Shown here one piece after another: positions 14,442-20,301 of a DNA stretch of 20,301 nucleotides. The notes under the pieces are model-generated. The model was not told where the DNA came from and searched no databases. It saw nothing but the letters and a program-made list of their open reading frames with translations. Positions within the stretch are counted from its first letter, which is position 1. Each line of letters begins with the position of its first letter. Source of the stretch: Pseudomonadota bacterium (GTDB lineage Bacteria > Pseudomonadota > Alphaproteobacteria > Rhizobiales > Devosiaceae); NCBI GenBank assembly GCA_023390785.1, contig JAEWCE010000349.1, positions 1-20,301 of the forward strand, in the 5' to 3' direction. The translations under genes and the position numbers were made by a program.

Positions 14442-15416
14442 ATGACCAGCACCGAGATCGTATCCAAGCAGGCCGTGCGGGCACGCCGAAACTACAGCTT
14501 TCTATTGGCACTCACGCTGCTTGGTCTGCTGGTGCTGCTGTGGGCCGCACTCACTCTTGCGACTCCCAACTTCCTGACAGAGCGCAACATTCCGAACCTG
14601 CTGCGCCAGGGATCGATGATCGCCATCCTGGCACTGGGGCAGACCTTCGTGATCATCACCGCGGGTATCGACCTCAGCGTCGGCGCCATCGCCGGGTTCT
14701 GCACGGTCGTGATTGCCATGTTACTTCAAGCCGGGTCGCCGGTCTGGCTGGCGATCGTGATCACATTGCTGGTAGGCCTCGCCATCGGCATCTTCCACGC
14801 CTTCGGCATCACGCGCATGGGGTTGCCGCCGTTCATCATCACGCTGGCGACCCTCACCTCGCTGCGGGGCATTGGCCTGTTGATGACCAATGGCGCGACC
14901 ATCAGCATCACCAACAAGGACTTCACCGATTTTGCGACCCAGGATTTCCTCGGGATTCCGAGCCTGTTCTGGATGGTGATCCTCATTGCGATTCCTTCCT
15001 ACGTGTTCCTCAACCATACGCGCTGGGGGCGGTACATCTTTGCCGTCGGGTCGAACCCGGAATCAGCGCGCCTCTCGGGCGTGCGTGTGCAGCTGATCGT
15101 CTATGTGGCCTATTCGCTGTCAGCGACGTTCGCGGCCTTCGTGGGCATCCTGCTTGCCACCCGCATCGGCATCGGCAACGCCACGCAGGCGGACGGCTGG
15201 GAGCTGCAGGCCATCGCGTCTTCGGTGATCGGCGGAACGTCCCTGTTCGGCGCCGTCGGGTCCGTGCATGGCCCGCTGATCGGCGCGTTCATTCTGGCGA
15301 CGATCAACAACGGCGCCAACCTGCTCAACGTCAACTCGTTCTGGCAGCGCATCGTTACGGGCGCACTGATCATCATCATCGTGTTCTTTGATCAGCTTCG
15401 GCGCCGCGGCCGGTGA
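14442..15416 (+). CDS. CUT2 (ribose-type) ABC transporter permease, RbsC-like
   Basis: Inner-membrane permease, 324 residues with roughly 8-10 hydrophobic helices. Family marks are IAILALGQTFVIITAGIDLSVG near 68-89 (the typical QT.V...GIDLSVG), GITRMGLPPFIITLATLTSLRG, WGRYIFAVGSNPESARLSGV near 196-215 (the conserved cytoplasmic loop), and ASSVIGGTSLFGAVGSVHGPLIGA. The ATG at 14442 has GGGGGAGG about 12 nt upstream; frames extending further upstream overlap the ATPase gene and are shadows. The TGA is 19 nt before the TTG of the downstream regulator, so the regulator is probably in the same transcript. Confidence 0.95.
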   Translation: MTSTEIVSKQAVRARRNYSFLLALTLLGLLVLLWAALTLATPNFLTERNIPNLLRQGSMIAILALGQTFVIITAGIDLSVGAIAGFCTVVIAMLLQAGSPVWLAIVITLLVGLAIGIFHAFGITRMGLPPFIITLATLTSLRGIGLLMTNGATISITNKDFTDFATQDFLGIPSLFWMVILIAIPSYVFLNHTRWGRYIFAVGSNPESARLSGVRVQLIVYVAYSLSATFAAFVGILLATRIGIGNATQADGWELQAIASSVIGGTSLFGAVGSVHGPLIGAFILATINNGANLLNVNSFWQRIVTGALIIIIVFFDQLRRRGR

Positions 15417-15435
15417 TCTTCGCAAAGGATGTGCG

Positions 15436-16320
15436 TTGAAAAGCGACGCGGTCTACAAGCAAGCGTTCAACGATGCCCTGACTATCATAGGCGGGGTCAA
15501 GCGCGGCGAGCGGATACCATCCGAAAGCGTGCTCAGCGCTCATCTCGCCGTGAGCCGCACGACAGTGCGCAAGGCGCTTTCCGAGCTGACCGAGCGAGGT
15601 CTCATCAGCAAGGGTCCGAACCGCATCGTTGTGGCGCGCCCCAAGGCGGCAGATCGGTTCCCCGGATCAGAAACGATCGCCGCGTCGGAGCATGTCGAGC
15701 GCAAGTTCATGGAATGGATGCTGCGCGGCGATCTGAGGCCCGGTGCGACCATCAACATGCTGGAACTTGCCAGGTCGTTTGGCGTCTCGACCACGGTGCT
15801 ACGTGATTTCCTCAATGGCTTCGAGCGTTATGGCCTGATCGAGAAACGCCCGAACGCGAGCTGGACATTCGCCGGCATGACGCCGCAGTTTGCTTCGGAA
15901 TTGTTCGACGTCCGGGAACTGTTCGAAATGCGTAGCGCGCGTGCCTTCATCGGCTTGCGCGCCGATCATCCCGCATGGACGGAACTCGCAATGCTGAGGA
16001 CGGAGCATGAAGCGCTGGCAAGGGAGGTCGATCAGAAGTTCCAGGACTTCTCCCAGCTCGATGCCCGGTTCCATCGGTTGATCTTCGAGGCGTCGTCCAA
16101 TCGGTTCATGCGCGACTTCTACGACATCATGGCGCTGATCTTTCACTACCACTACCAGTGGAACAAGGCAGAGGAACGCCAACGCAACGCCACGGCTATC
16201 AAAGAACATCTGGTCTACATCGATGCTCTGCTTGGCCGCGACTGGCGCGATGTTGAGGCGGCCGCCAAGGCACATCTCAGGACGGCGCGTCGGACCCTGC
16301 ACGCGTCCTTGCGGCCCTAG
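15436..16320 (+). CDS. GntR/FCD regulator with two tandem winged-helix domains (paralogue B)
   Basis: A 294-residue regulator, the same length as paralogue A (9436-10320) and alignable to it without gaps at the N-terminus (32 of the first 60 residues identical by eye, including KSD, AFNDA and VSRTTVRK). Winged helix 1 is at about 5-60 (IPSESVLSAHLAVSRTTVRKAL), winged helix 2 at about 88-147 (RPGATINMLELARSFGVSTTVLRDFL), and FCD at about 150-290 with LDARFHRL, HYHYQW and IKEHL segments. The TTG at 15436 is chosen because AAAGGA lies 6 nt upstream and translation gives MKSDAVYKQAFNDA, matching the MKSD start of paralogue A. It is the last gene of the RbsB-RbsA-RbsC-like operon and probably autoregulates it. 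It is convergent with the LacI gene. Confidence 0.87.
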   Translation: MKSDAVYKQAFNDALTIIGGVKRGERIPSESVLSAHLAVSRTTVRKALSELTERGLISKGPNRIVVARPKAADRFPGSETIAASEHVERKFMEWMLRGDLRPGATINMLELARSFGVSTTVLRDFLNGFERYGLIEKRPNASWTFAGMTPQFASELFDVRELFEMRSARAFIGLRADHPAWTELAMLRTEHEALAREVDQKFQDFSQLDARFHRLIFEASSNRFMRDFYDIMALIFHYHYQWNKAEERQRNATAIKEHLVYIDALLGRDWRDVEAAAKAHLRTARRTLHASLRP

Positions 16321-16330
16321 GGGTCGAGTT

Positions 16331-16361
16331 CAGGGACGTGGCAAGCCCGGTGACCGTCCTG
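16331..16361. terminator. Possible hairpin between convergent regulators
   Basis: CAGGGACG (16331-16338) and CGTCCTG (16355-16361) can pair as a 7-bp stem with one bulged base, in the 63-bp gap between the convergent tandem-wHTH regulator and LacI genes. No T-run follows. It may terminate one or both transcripts. Confidence 0.3.
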
Positions 16362-16383
16362 CACCCAGTGGTGGCGAGGTGAG

Positions 16384-17442
16384 TCAGACCTCGTCCAGGG
16401 CTCGGATCGACCCTCGCTCGACGACCGGCATCGGCACCAGGTGCTCCTTGCCCTTCCTACCATCGAACAGAAGTTCGACCGCCAGGCGGCCCATGGCTTC
16501 GTGCGGCAGGGCAATCGTGGTCAGTCCCGGTCGGAGATAAGCGGCGATCTCGTCATCATCGAAAGAGACGATGGAAACGTCGTCGGGGATATGCAGGTCA
16601 AGGTCGCGGAGAGCCTGGTAGGCACCGAAGGCGAGGCGGTCGTTCATGCACAGCAGCGCCCGTATCCCGGAGTCGCGGCGCAGCATCTTGCGGGCCAATT
16701 TGTAGCCTTCGTCCGGTTCCCAGTTCCAGCACGATTCTTCGGCGACGAAGGAGAGCCGCTGTCGCCGCATCTCCGAGCGAATGCCATGGACGCGGCGTGC
16801 GACTGTCCCGGACCGGAAGAGACCGATCTCGGCCGCATCGCTTTGTCCCAACAGGCCGATCCCGTCTCGCACCCCCGATCCAATGAGCAGCCGAACCGAG
16901 TCGCGGCCGCCGCGTTCCTCGTCGGGCAGCACGGAGACGGCAAAGCGCGCGCTGGTCGAATTGAGCATGACGACGGGTACCCCGAGGCGGATGTCGGGGA
17001 CGAAGATTTCGCGGGCGCGCATCGCTGCAAAGACAATGCCGTCGACCTGCCGGTCGAGCGCGGCGTGGATGGCCTCCGATTCGCGAGCGGGCTCTCCGCG
17101 AGTCTCGAGCACGAGCATGACGTGCTGCCTGTCTTCCGCGGCCTGCAACGCTCCGCGGATCAGGCCGCTGGCGTAGCGCGTCGTTGCCACGGTGTCGGAG
17201 ATGAAGGCGATCGTCTGGGTGCGGTCGGTGCGAAGGCTGCGGGCAGCGACGTTGGGGCGATAGCCCAACTGGTCTGCCGCCGCCATGACCTTGGCGTGCG
17301 CCTCGGCAGAAAGCCGGGTGTCGGGCCGGCCGGTCAGGATCATCGATGCCGCGGTGCGCGACAAGCCGGCGAGCTTGGCGACGTCGGCAAGCGTCACGCG
17401 TTTGCTGGGAACAGGGCGCTTGGGTCTGCGAGGCTCGGGCAC
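16384..17442 (-). CDS. LacI-family transcriptional repressor
   Basis: A 352-residue repressor. The N-terminal helix-turn-helix and hinge occupy about 15-72: VTLADVAKLAGLSRTAASMIL, then HAKVMAAADQLGYRPNVAARSLR. The effector-binding periplasmic-protein-like core follows from about 75 (RTQTIAFISDTV) to 340, with LLCMNDRLAFGAYQALRDLDLHIPDDVSIVSFDDDEIAAYLRPGLTTI segments typical of the family. The GTG start at 17442 has no good Shine-Dalgarno; an in-frame stop lies not far upstream and a later GTG just before TLADV is possible. It is divergent from the GH32-like hydrolase gene, and two matching operators nearby mark its likely targets. The inducer is probably a sugar released by that hydrolase, such as fructose or a fructoside (inference). 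Confidence 0.92.
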   Translation of the reverse strand: MPEPRRPKRPVPSKRVTLADVAKLAGLSRTAASMILTGRPDTRLSAEAHAKVMAAADQLGYRPNVAARSLRTDRTQTIAFISDTVATTRYASGLIRGALQAAEDRQHVMLVLETRGEPARESEAIHAALDRQVDGIVFAAMRAREIFVPDIRLGVPVVMLNSTSARFAVSVLPDEERGGRDSVRLLIGSGVRDGIGLLGQSDAAEIGLFRSGTVARRVHGIRSEMRRQRLSFVAEESCWNWEPDEGYKLARKMLRRDSGIRALLCMNDRLAFGAYQALRDLDLHIPDDVSIVSFDDDEIAAYLRPGLTTIALPHEAMGRLAVELLFDGRKGKEHLVPMPVVERGSIRALDEV

Positions 17443-17517
17443 GGTCCACGGTCGGATTGATGCGAGTGCGCACTTTCATGCCATGCGGCGACGGTCGGAG
17501 CAATGAACGAAGCCGGA

Positions 17518-17546
17518 TTGACAACAGCCCGAGAGTCTTTGCTAAA
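17518..17546 (+). promoter_or_regulatory. Promoter of the GH32-like gene, overlapped by the operator
   Basis: A perfect -35 box TTGACA lies at 17518-17523. At the expected 17-nt spacing is GCTAAA (17541-17546), a weak -10 box that falls inside the left arm of the LacI operator, so repressor binding would exclude RNA polymerase. The hydrolase start codon is 49 nt further downstream. Confidence 0.5.
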
Positions 17547-17558
17547 AGGATTTAGCAA
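17539..17558. promoter_or_regulatory. Perfect 8-4-8 inverted repeat, probable LacI operator 1
   Basis: TTGCTAAA-AGGA-TTTAGCAA has perfectly complementary 8-bp arms. It lies in the LacI/hydrolase divergent region, overlapping the predicted -10 box. A near-identical copy occurs at 18878-18897 before the binding-protein gene, which supports a shared regulator. Confidence 0.8.
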
Positions 17559-17595
17559 GCGCTCGGGGACAGCGAAATGTCCGACGGGGAATAGC

Positions 17596-18564
17596 GTGGC
17601 GTTTTCACTGCCGGACCATTGGGTGTGGGATTTCTGGCTGGCTGATGATGGCCGGAGCTTCCACCTGTTCTTCCTGCATGCGCCGCATTCGCTCGGCGAT
17701 CCCGAACTCAGGCACCGCAATGCCCGCATCGGCCACGCGACGTCGGCCGATCTGATCGAGTGGGCCTATCAGGGGCAAGTTTTCGACGTCGGGCCACCGG
17801 GCAGCTTCGACGCGACGGCAACATGGACGGGGTCGGTGGTCCGTGGCCCGGATGGATTGTGGCGCATGTTCTACACCGGCTCGAGGTTCCCGTCGCCGGT
17901 CGCTGCGACGAACATCGAGGCCATCGGCGTTGCGACCTCGGCTGATCTGTTCAGCTGGAGCAAGCAGCCGGGTCCGATCGTTTCGGCGGATCCGCGCTGG
18001 TACGAAACGCTGGGCACCTCGAGCTGGCCCGAGGAGGCCTGGCGCGACCCCTGGGTCTTCCCCGATCCCGCTGGCCAGGGTTGGCATATGCTGATCACCG
18101 GCCGCGTCAACGAGGGTGCTGACGAGGGCCGGGGTGTGGTGGCCCATGCGACATCTTCAGATCTTGTCACTTGGCGGGTGCAGCCGCCGCTGAGCGCGCC
18201 GCAATCGGGATTTGGGCATCTCGAGGTGCCGCAACTGATCGCGATCGACGGCCGCGCCGTGCTGGTCTTCTGTTGCAATGCGCCGCGGCTTGCCAATGCG
18301 CGGAAGGGCCAGATCGGCGGCATCTGGACGGCGCCGGCCGTGGGCCCTGCTGGGCCATTCGACATCGCAGCCGCCACCCTCCTTGTAGACGAGCGATACT
18401 ATGCCGGTCGGGTGGTCCAGGACCGGGAGGGTCGATGGAACCTCCTTGCTTTTACCCTGAACCTTCCCGGCCAGCCGTTTCGCGGCGAAATCACCGATCC
18501 AATGCCGCTCGCATGGGATGCCGGGAGGATCGTTTTGGATCCAGCCGTGCGGGGGGCGGCGTGA
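17596..18564 (+). CDS. GH32/GH68-like (clan GH-J) five-bladed beta-propeller glycoside hydrolase
   Basis: A 322-residue cytoplasmic enzyme (no signal peptide) that probably cleaves fructosides such as sucrose or short fructans. The expected catalytic triad of the clan is visible: nucleophile D12 (HWVWDFW, where GH32 has WMNDPN), R140-D141-P142 in the stabilising RDP motif (EEAWRDPWVF), and acid/base E190 in GHLEVPQL (where GH32 has ECP). Repeated IGHATSADLIEW, IGVATSADLFSW and VAHATSSDLVTW segments mark successive propeller blades. Typical GH32 enzymes carry an additional C-terminal beta-sandwich, absent here. I start at the GTG at 17596 (GGGGA 6 nt upstream) because the longer frame to 17503 would run through the LacI operator and promoter. 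GH43-type propellers are the alternative assignment. Confidence 0.78.
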   Translation: MAFSLPDHWVWDFWLADDGRSFHLFFLHAPHSLGDPELRHRNARIGHATSADLIEWAYQGQVFDVGPPGSFDATATWTGSVVRGPDGLWRMFYTGSRFPSPVAATNIEAIGVATSADLFSWSKQPGPIVSADPRWYETLGTSSWPEEAWRDPWVFPDPAGQGWHMLITGRVNEGADEGRGVVAHATSSDLVTWRVQPPLSAPQSGFGHLEVPQLIAIDGRAVLVFCCNAPRLANARKGQIGGIWTAPAVGPAGPFDIAAATLLVDERYYAGRVVQDREGRWNLLAFTLNLPGQPFRGEITDPMPLAWDAGRIVLDPAVRGAA

Positions 18565-18677
18565 GGCCGATCGCAGGCAGTATCCAACCGGGCTTCGAGT
18601 CGGTCGCCGACGCATTCGCCGACACGGTCACGATCGATGCGATGGGAGCGGCCTCGCCGACGCGCGGATCGACATGA
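18561..18677 (+). pseudogene. Short frame resembling the N-terminus of a serine hydrolase (beta-lactamase/EstB-like), truncated
   Basis: A GTG at 18561 overlaps the hydrolase stop in the GTGA arrangement typical of coupled genes and opens a 38-codon frame. Its GSIQPGFESVADAFADT segment resembles the first helix of class C beta-lactamase-like serine hydrolases, which commonly begin G-x-x-x-PGFEPVRDAFA; GAA near the end could match their next strand. The frame then stops, and the SxxK and YxN regions are absent from the following 200 bp. The simplest reading is a gene truncated by deletion. The resemblance is from memory over about 20 residues, so it is tentative. Confidence 0.35.
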
Positions 18678-18724
18678 GGCCGCCCCGACTCCGACGCCAT
18701 CTCCCTGCCCTTCCTTCAGATTGG

Positions 18725-18814
18725 TCAGGTAACCAACAGCGCGCAACGACGGTTGTCGACGCGCTGCGGGCGCTGCCGGCGATCAAAGCTCTGATTGCAG
18801 GACGAGGCGATGGA
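18725..18814 (+). other. Possible degenerate IS5-type transposase fragment
   Basis: In one plus-strand frame the DNA reads SGNQQRATTVVDALRALP, then AIKALIAGRGDGG. IS5-family DDE transposases often have a GGQ...D...LL..LP....LIADRGYD pattern leading to the second catalytic Asp, and this stretch is similar but lacks the Tyr and the following sequence. No terminal inverted repeats or target duplications are visible. It may be debris from the event that truncated the neighbouring serine-hydrolase-like frame. The remainder of 18678-18858 holds no gene I can support. Confidence 0.2.
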
Positions 18815-18858
18815 GGTGCGACCGTACCGCAAGGAGACGGACCGCCTGCGAGGACGAA

Positions 18859-18886
18859 TTGACCATATCACCGCCTGTTGCTAAAT
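18859..18886 (+). promoter_or_regulatory. Promoter-like sequence before the third binding-protein gene
   Basis: TTGACC (18859-18864) is followed after 16 nt by CTAAAT (18881-18886), which lies in the left arm of the second LacI operator. The geometry mirrors the promoter/operator overlap at the hydrolase gene. Confidence 0.4.
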
Positions 18887-18897
18887 GGATTTAGCAG
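18878..18897. promoter_or_regulatory. Probable LacI operator 2
   Basis: TTGCTAAA-TGGA-TTTAGCAG matches operator 1 (17539-17558) at 18 of 20 positions, with one mismatch in the right arm and one in the spacer. It lies 23 bp before the TTG start of the binding-protein gene, so the same repressor probably controls the hydrolase and the transporter. Confidence 0.78.
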
Positions 18898-18920
18898 AGG
18901 CGCAAACGGAGGAGGACGTC

Positions 18921-20219
18921 TTGAACCGAAAGAACTTCGCCCAAATTGGCATTGTCGCGCTGCTCGCGGCTTCGGCTGCCGGGAGTGCGCTGGCGGCACC
19001 CAGCTGCGGCATCGATCCGGTTGTGCTCAATTCCTATTTCGAGACCGGCTTTCCGCTGCCCACTGAGCTGTCGAAGGAATTTACCAAGCAGTTTCCGAAC
19101 GTGACGTTCTCGATCAAGGAGGACTTGTTCGCGACCCTGATGGAGAACAGCCCACGCGTCCTCTCGGGCGACAACCCGCCCGATCTCATCCGGCTGCCCA
19201 GCATTTCCGATCTGGTCAAGGACGGCCTGCTCAAGAACCTCGATGACTACGCCACTGCATTCGGCTGGGACAAATACCCGCCGGCACAGCTGGCGCAGAA
19301 CCGCGTCGCCGACGGTGGCAGCCCGCGCGGTGAAGGTTCGCTCTACGCCATGGGCCTCAACTATTCGATGACCGGCATCTTCTACAACAAGGCGCTGGCG
19401 GCCAAGATCGGCATGACCAAGCCGCCCGAGACCGTCGCCGAGCTGGAAGACCTGATGGCCAAGGCCAAGGCCGCCAACATTCCGCCGATCATCATCTGGA
19501 ACAAGCCGGTGGTCGGGCTCACCTTCCCGCTGCAGAACCTCATGGGTTCGTACGGTGACCCCGCAGCGGTCAATGACTGGATCTTCCAGCGCAAGGGGGC
19601 CGATATCGACACGCCCACCAATCTAACTGCCTCGCAACACCTCGAGCAGTGGATCAAGTCCGGCTATTTCCAGGATGACATCAACTCGGTCGACTATGCG
19701 ACGGCAATGAGCCGGTTCATCGGCGGAGACGGACTGTTCCTGTTCAACGGCGACTGGGAGTCCGGCAATCTCGACAAGCAGATGGCCGGCAATGTCGGGT
19801 TCTTCCTGATGCCGCCTGCCGAGGCCGGCGGCAAGCACGCCGCGATGTCGGCGCCACTGACCTACGGGATCGGTGCCAACGCCAAGAACGCCGACTGCGC
19901 AGCGTTCTTCCTGAATTGGGTTGCGACCAACGAAGAGGCGCGCAAGATCGATGTCGCCGTGGGCGGCTCCAATCCCGGTGGCCCCGTGGACCTGCCGCTG
20001 CCGGCGGTCACCCCGGGCAGCGTCACCGAGCAGACCCTCAACGCCGGCACGACCATCGCCAAGGACAATGGCGCGATGGACTTTATCGCCAATGCCACGG
20101 GCGCCATCTATGCCGAGGCCTGGACCCCGGAACTGCAGAAGATGGTGGGCGGCCGCCAAACGGCGGAAGGCATGCTGAAGGCCGTGCAGGCCGAGTATGT
20201 CAAGGAACTGTCGCGCTGA
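18921..20219 (+). CDS. CUT1-family sugar ABC transporter substrate-binding protein
   Basis: Periplasmic binding protein (SBP family 1), 432 residues. The signal peptide is MNRKNFAQIGIVALLAASAA followed by GSALA, with cleavage likely before APSCGIDP. Family segments include FTKQFPNVTFSIKED, NPPDLIRLPSISDLVKDGLLKNLDDYA, YSMTGIFYNKALAAKIGM and FLFNGDWESGNLDKQM. The TTG at 18921 has GGAGGA about 7 nt upstream; an ATG at 18885 in the same frame falls inside the LacI operator and is rejected. It resembles binding proteins for plant-derived sugars, and the upstream hydrolase suggests an oligosaccharide or fructoside ligand (inference). Its permeases and ATPase are presumably just beyond the right edge. 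Confidence 0.92.
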   Translation: MNRKNFAQIGIVALLAASAAGSALAAPSCGIDPVVLNSYFETGFPLPTELSKEFTKQFPNVTFSIKEDLFATLMENSPRVLSGDNPPDLIRLPSISDLVKDGLLKNLDDYATAFGWDKYPPAQLAQNRVADGGSPRGEGSLYAMGLNYSMTGIFYNKALAAKIGMTKPPETVAELEDLMAKAKAANIPPIIIWNKPVVGLTFPLQNLMGSYGDPAAVNDWIFQRKGADIDTPTNLTASQHLEQWIKSGYFQDDINSVDYATAMSRFIGGDGLFLFNGDWESGNLDKQMAGNVGFFLMPPAEAGGKHAAMSAPLTYGIGANAKNADCAAFFLNWVATNEEARKIDVAVGGSNPGGPVDLPLPAVTPGSVTEQTLNAGTTIAKDNGAMDFIANATGAIYAEAWTPELQKMVGGRQTAEGMLKAVQAEYVKELSR

Positions 20220-20228
20220 TCATGGAAA

Positions 20229-20247
20229 CATGCCAGCTTTCGGCATG
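20229..20247 (+). terminator. 6-bp hairpin after the third binding-protein gene
   Basis: CATGCC (20229-20234) pairs with GGCATG (20242-20247) around AGCTTTC. It starts 9 nt after the stop. It is modest in strength and not followed by a T-run. Confidence 0.35.
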
Positions 20248-20285
20248 ACCTCGTTGCCCGACCAGCCTGTACGAATGGAACCGCG

Positions 20286-20301
20286 GCCCCCTCATCGGGG
20301 C
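20286..20301 (+). terminator. GC hairpin cut by the window edge
   Basis: GCCCC (20286-20290) can pair with GGGGC (20297-20301) across CTCATC, and the stem may extend past the window because GCG precedes it. It has the composition of the hairpins after the other two binding-protein genes. Confidence 0.4.

Noticed and set aside
17503..17595. Extended N-terminus of the GH32-like hydrolase from an upstream ATG
   Set aside because: It would translate through the TTGACA promoter element and the perfect LacI operator; the GTG at 17596 has a Shine-Dalgarno.
1..20301. CRISPR arrays, tRNA or rRNA genes, intact insertion sequences, phage genes
   Set aside because: No regularly spaced repeats, cloverleaf-like sequences, intact transposase frames or phage-type proteins were found on reading both strands.

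Overview
The window looks like an accessory sugar-catabolism region of a GC-rich alphaproteobacterium, most likely a Hyphomicrobiales/Devosia-like soil or plant-associated organism. This is inferred from high GC, frequent GTG/TTG starts, and the mix of GntR/FCD and LacI regulators beside sugar ABC transporters. No rRNA, tRNA, CRISPR array or intact mobile element is visible. Nearly all the DNA is explained by three transporter-centred catabolic modules, each with its own regulator(s).

Module 1 (about 1-9424) has two divergent arms. The minus-strand arm is a GntR/FCD regulator, an AraM/sn-glycerol-1-phosphate dehydrogenase-like enzyme, a small HisA/HisF-like barrel protein and an FGGY (xylulokinase-like) kinase that runs off the left edge. 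The plus-strand arm is an enolase-superfamily enzyme and a complete CUT1 sugar ABC importer (binding protein, two permeases, MalK/UgpC-type ATPase). The 73-bp gap between the arms carries a 14-bp perfect palindrome and a second related site 21 bp away, which are probable operators of the GntR protein. The enzyme set does not match a pathway I can name, so this is the best candidate for an undescribed catabolic system.

Module 2 (about 9436-16320) has a zinc alcohol dehydrogenase (RspB / L-galactonate-dehydrogenase type) and a ribose-type (CUT2) ABC importer (binding protein, two-domain ATPase, permease). It is bracketed by two paralogous regulators of identical length (294 aa). Each appears to contain two successive winged-helix domains followed by an FCD ligand-binding domain, an unusual GntR architecture. 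There is no kinase, so the route probably begins by oxidising the sugar or polyol.

Module 3 (about 16384 to the right edge) has a LacI repressor divergent from a short, cytoplasmic GH32/GH68-like (clan GH-J) beta-propeller hydrolase. A CUT1 binding protein follows, with its permeases presumably beyond the window. Two nearly identical 20-bp operators (TTGCTAAA-NGGA-TTTAGCAA) lie before the hydrolase and before the binding protein. Between these genes is about 310 bp of apparent gene debris: a 38-codon fragment resembling the start of a serine hydrolase, and a stretch faintly resembling an IS5-type transposase.

Each of the three binding-protein genes is followed by a GC-rich hairpin, consistent with differential expression of binding protein over permease. 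Several starts were re-assigned to GTG or TTG codons because of Shine-Dalgarno position, paralogue alignment or an overlapping operator.
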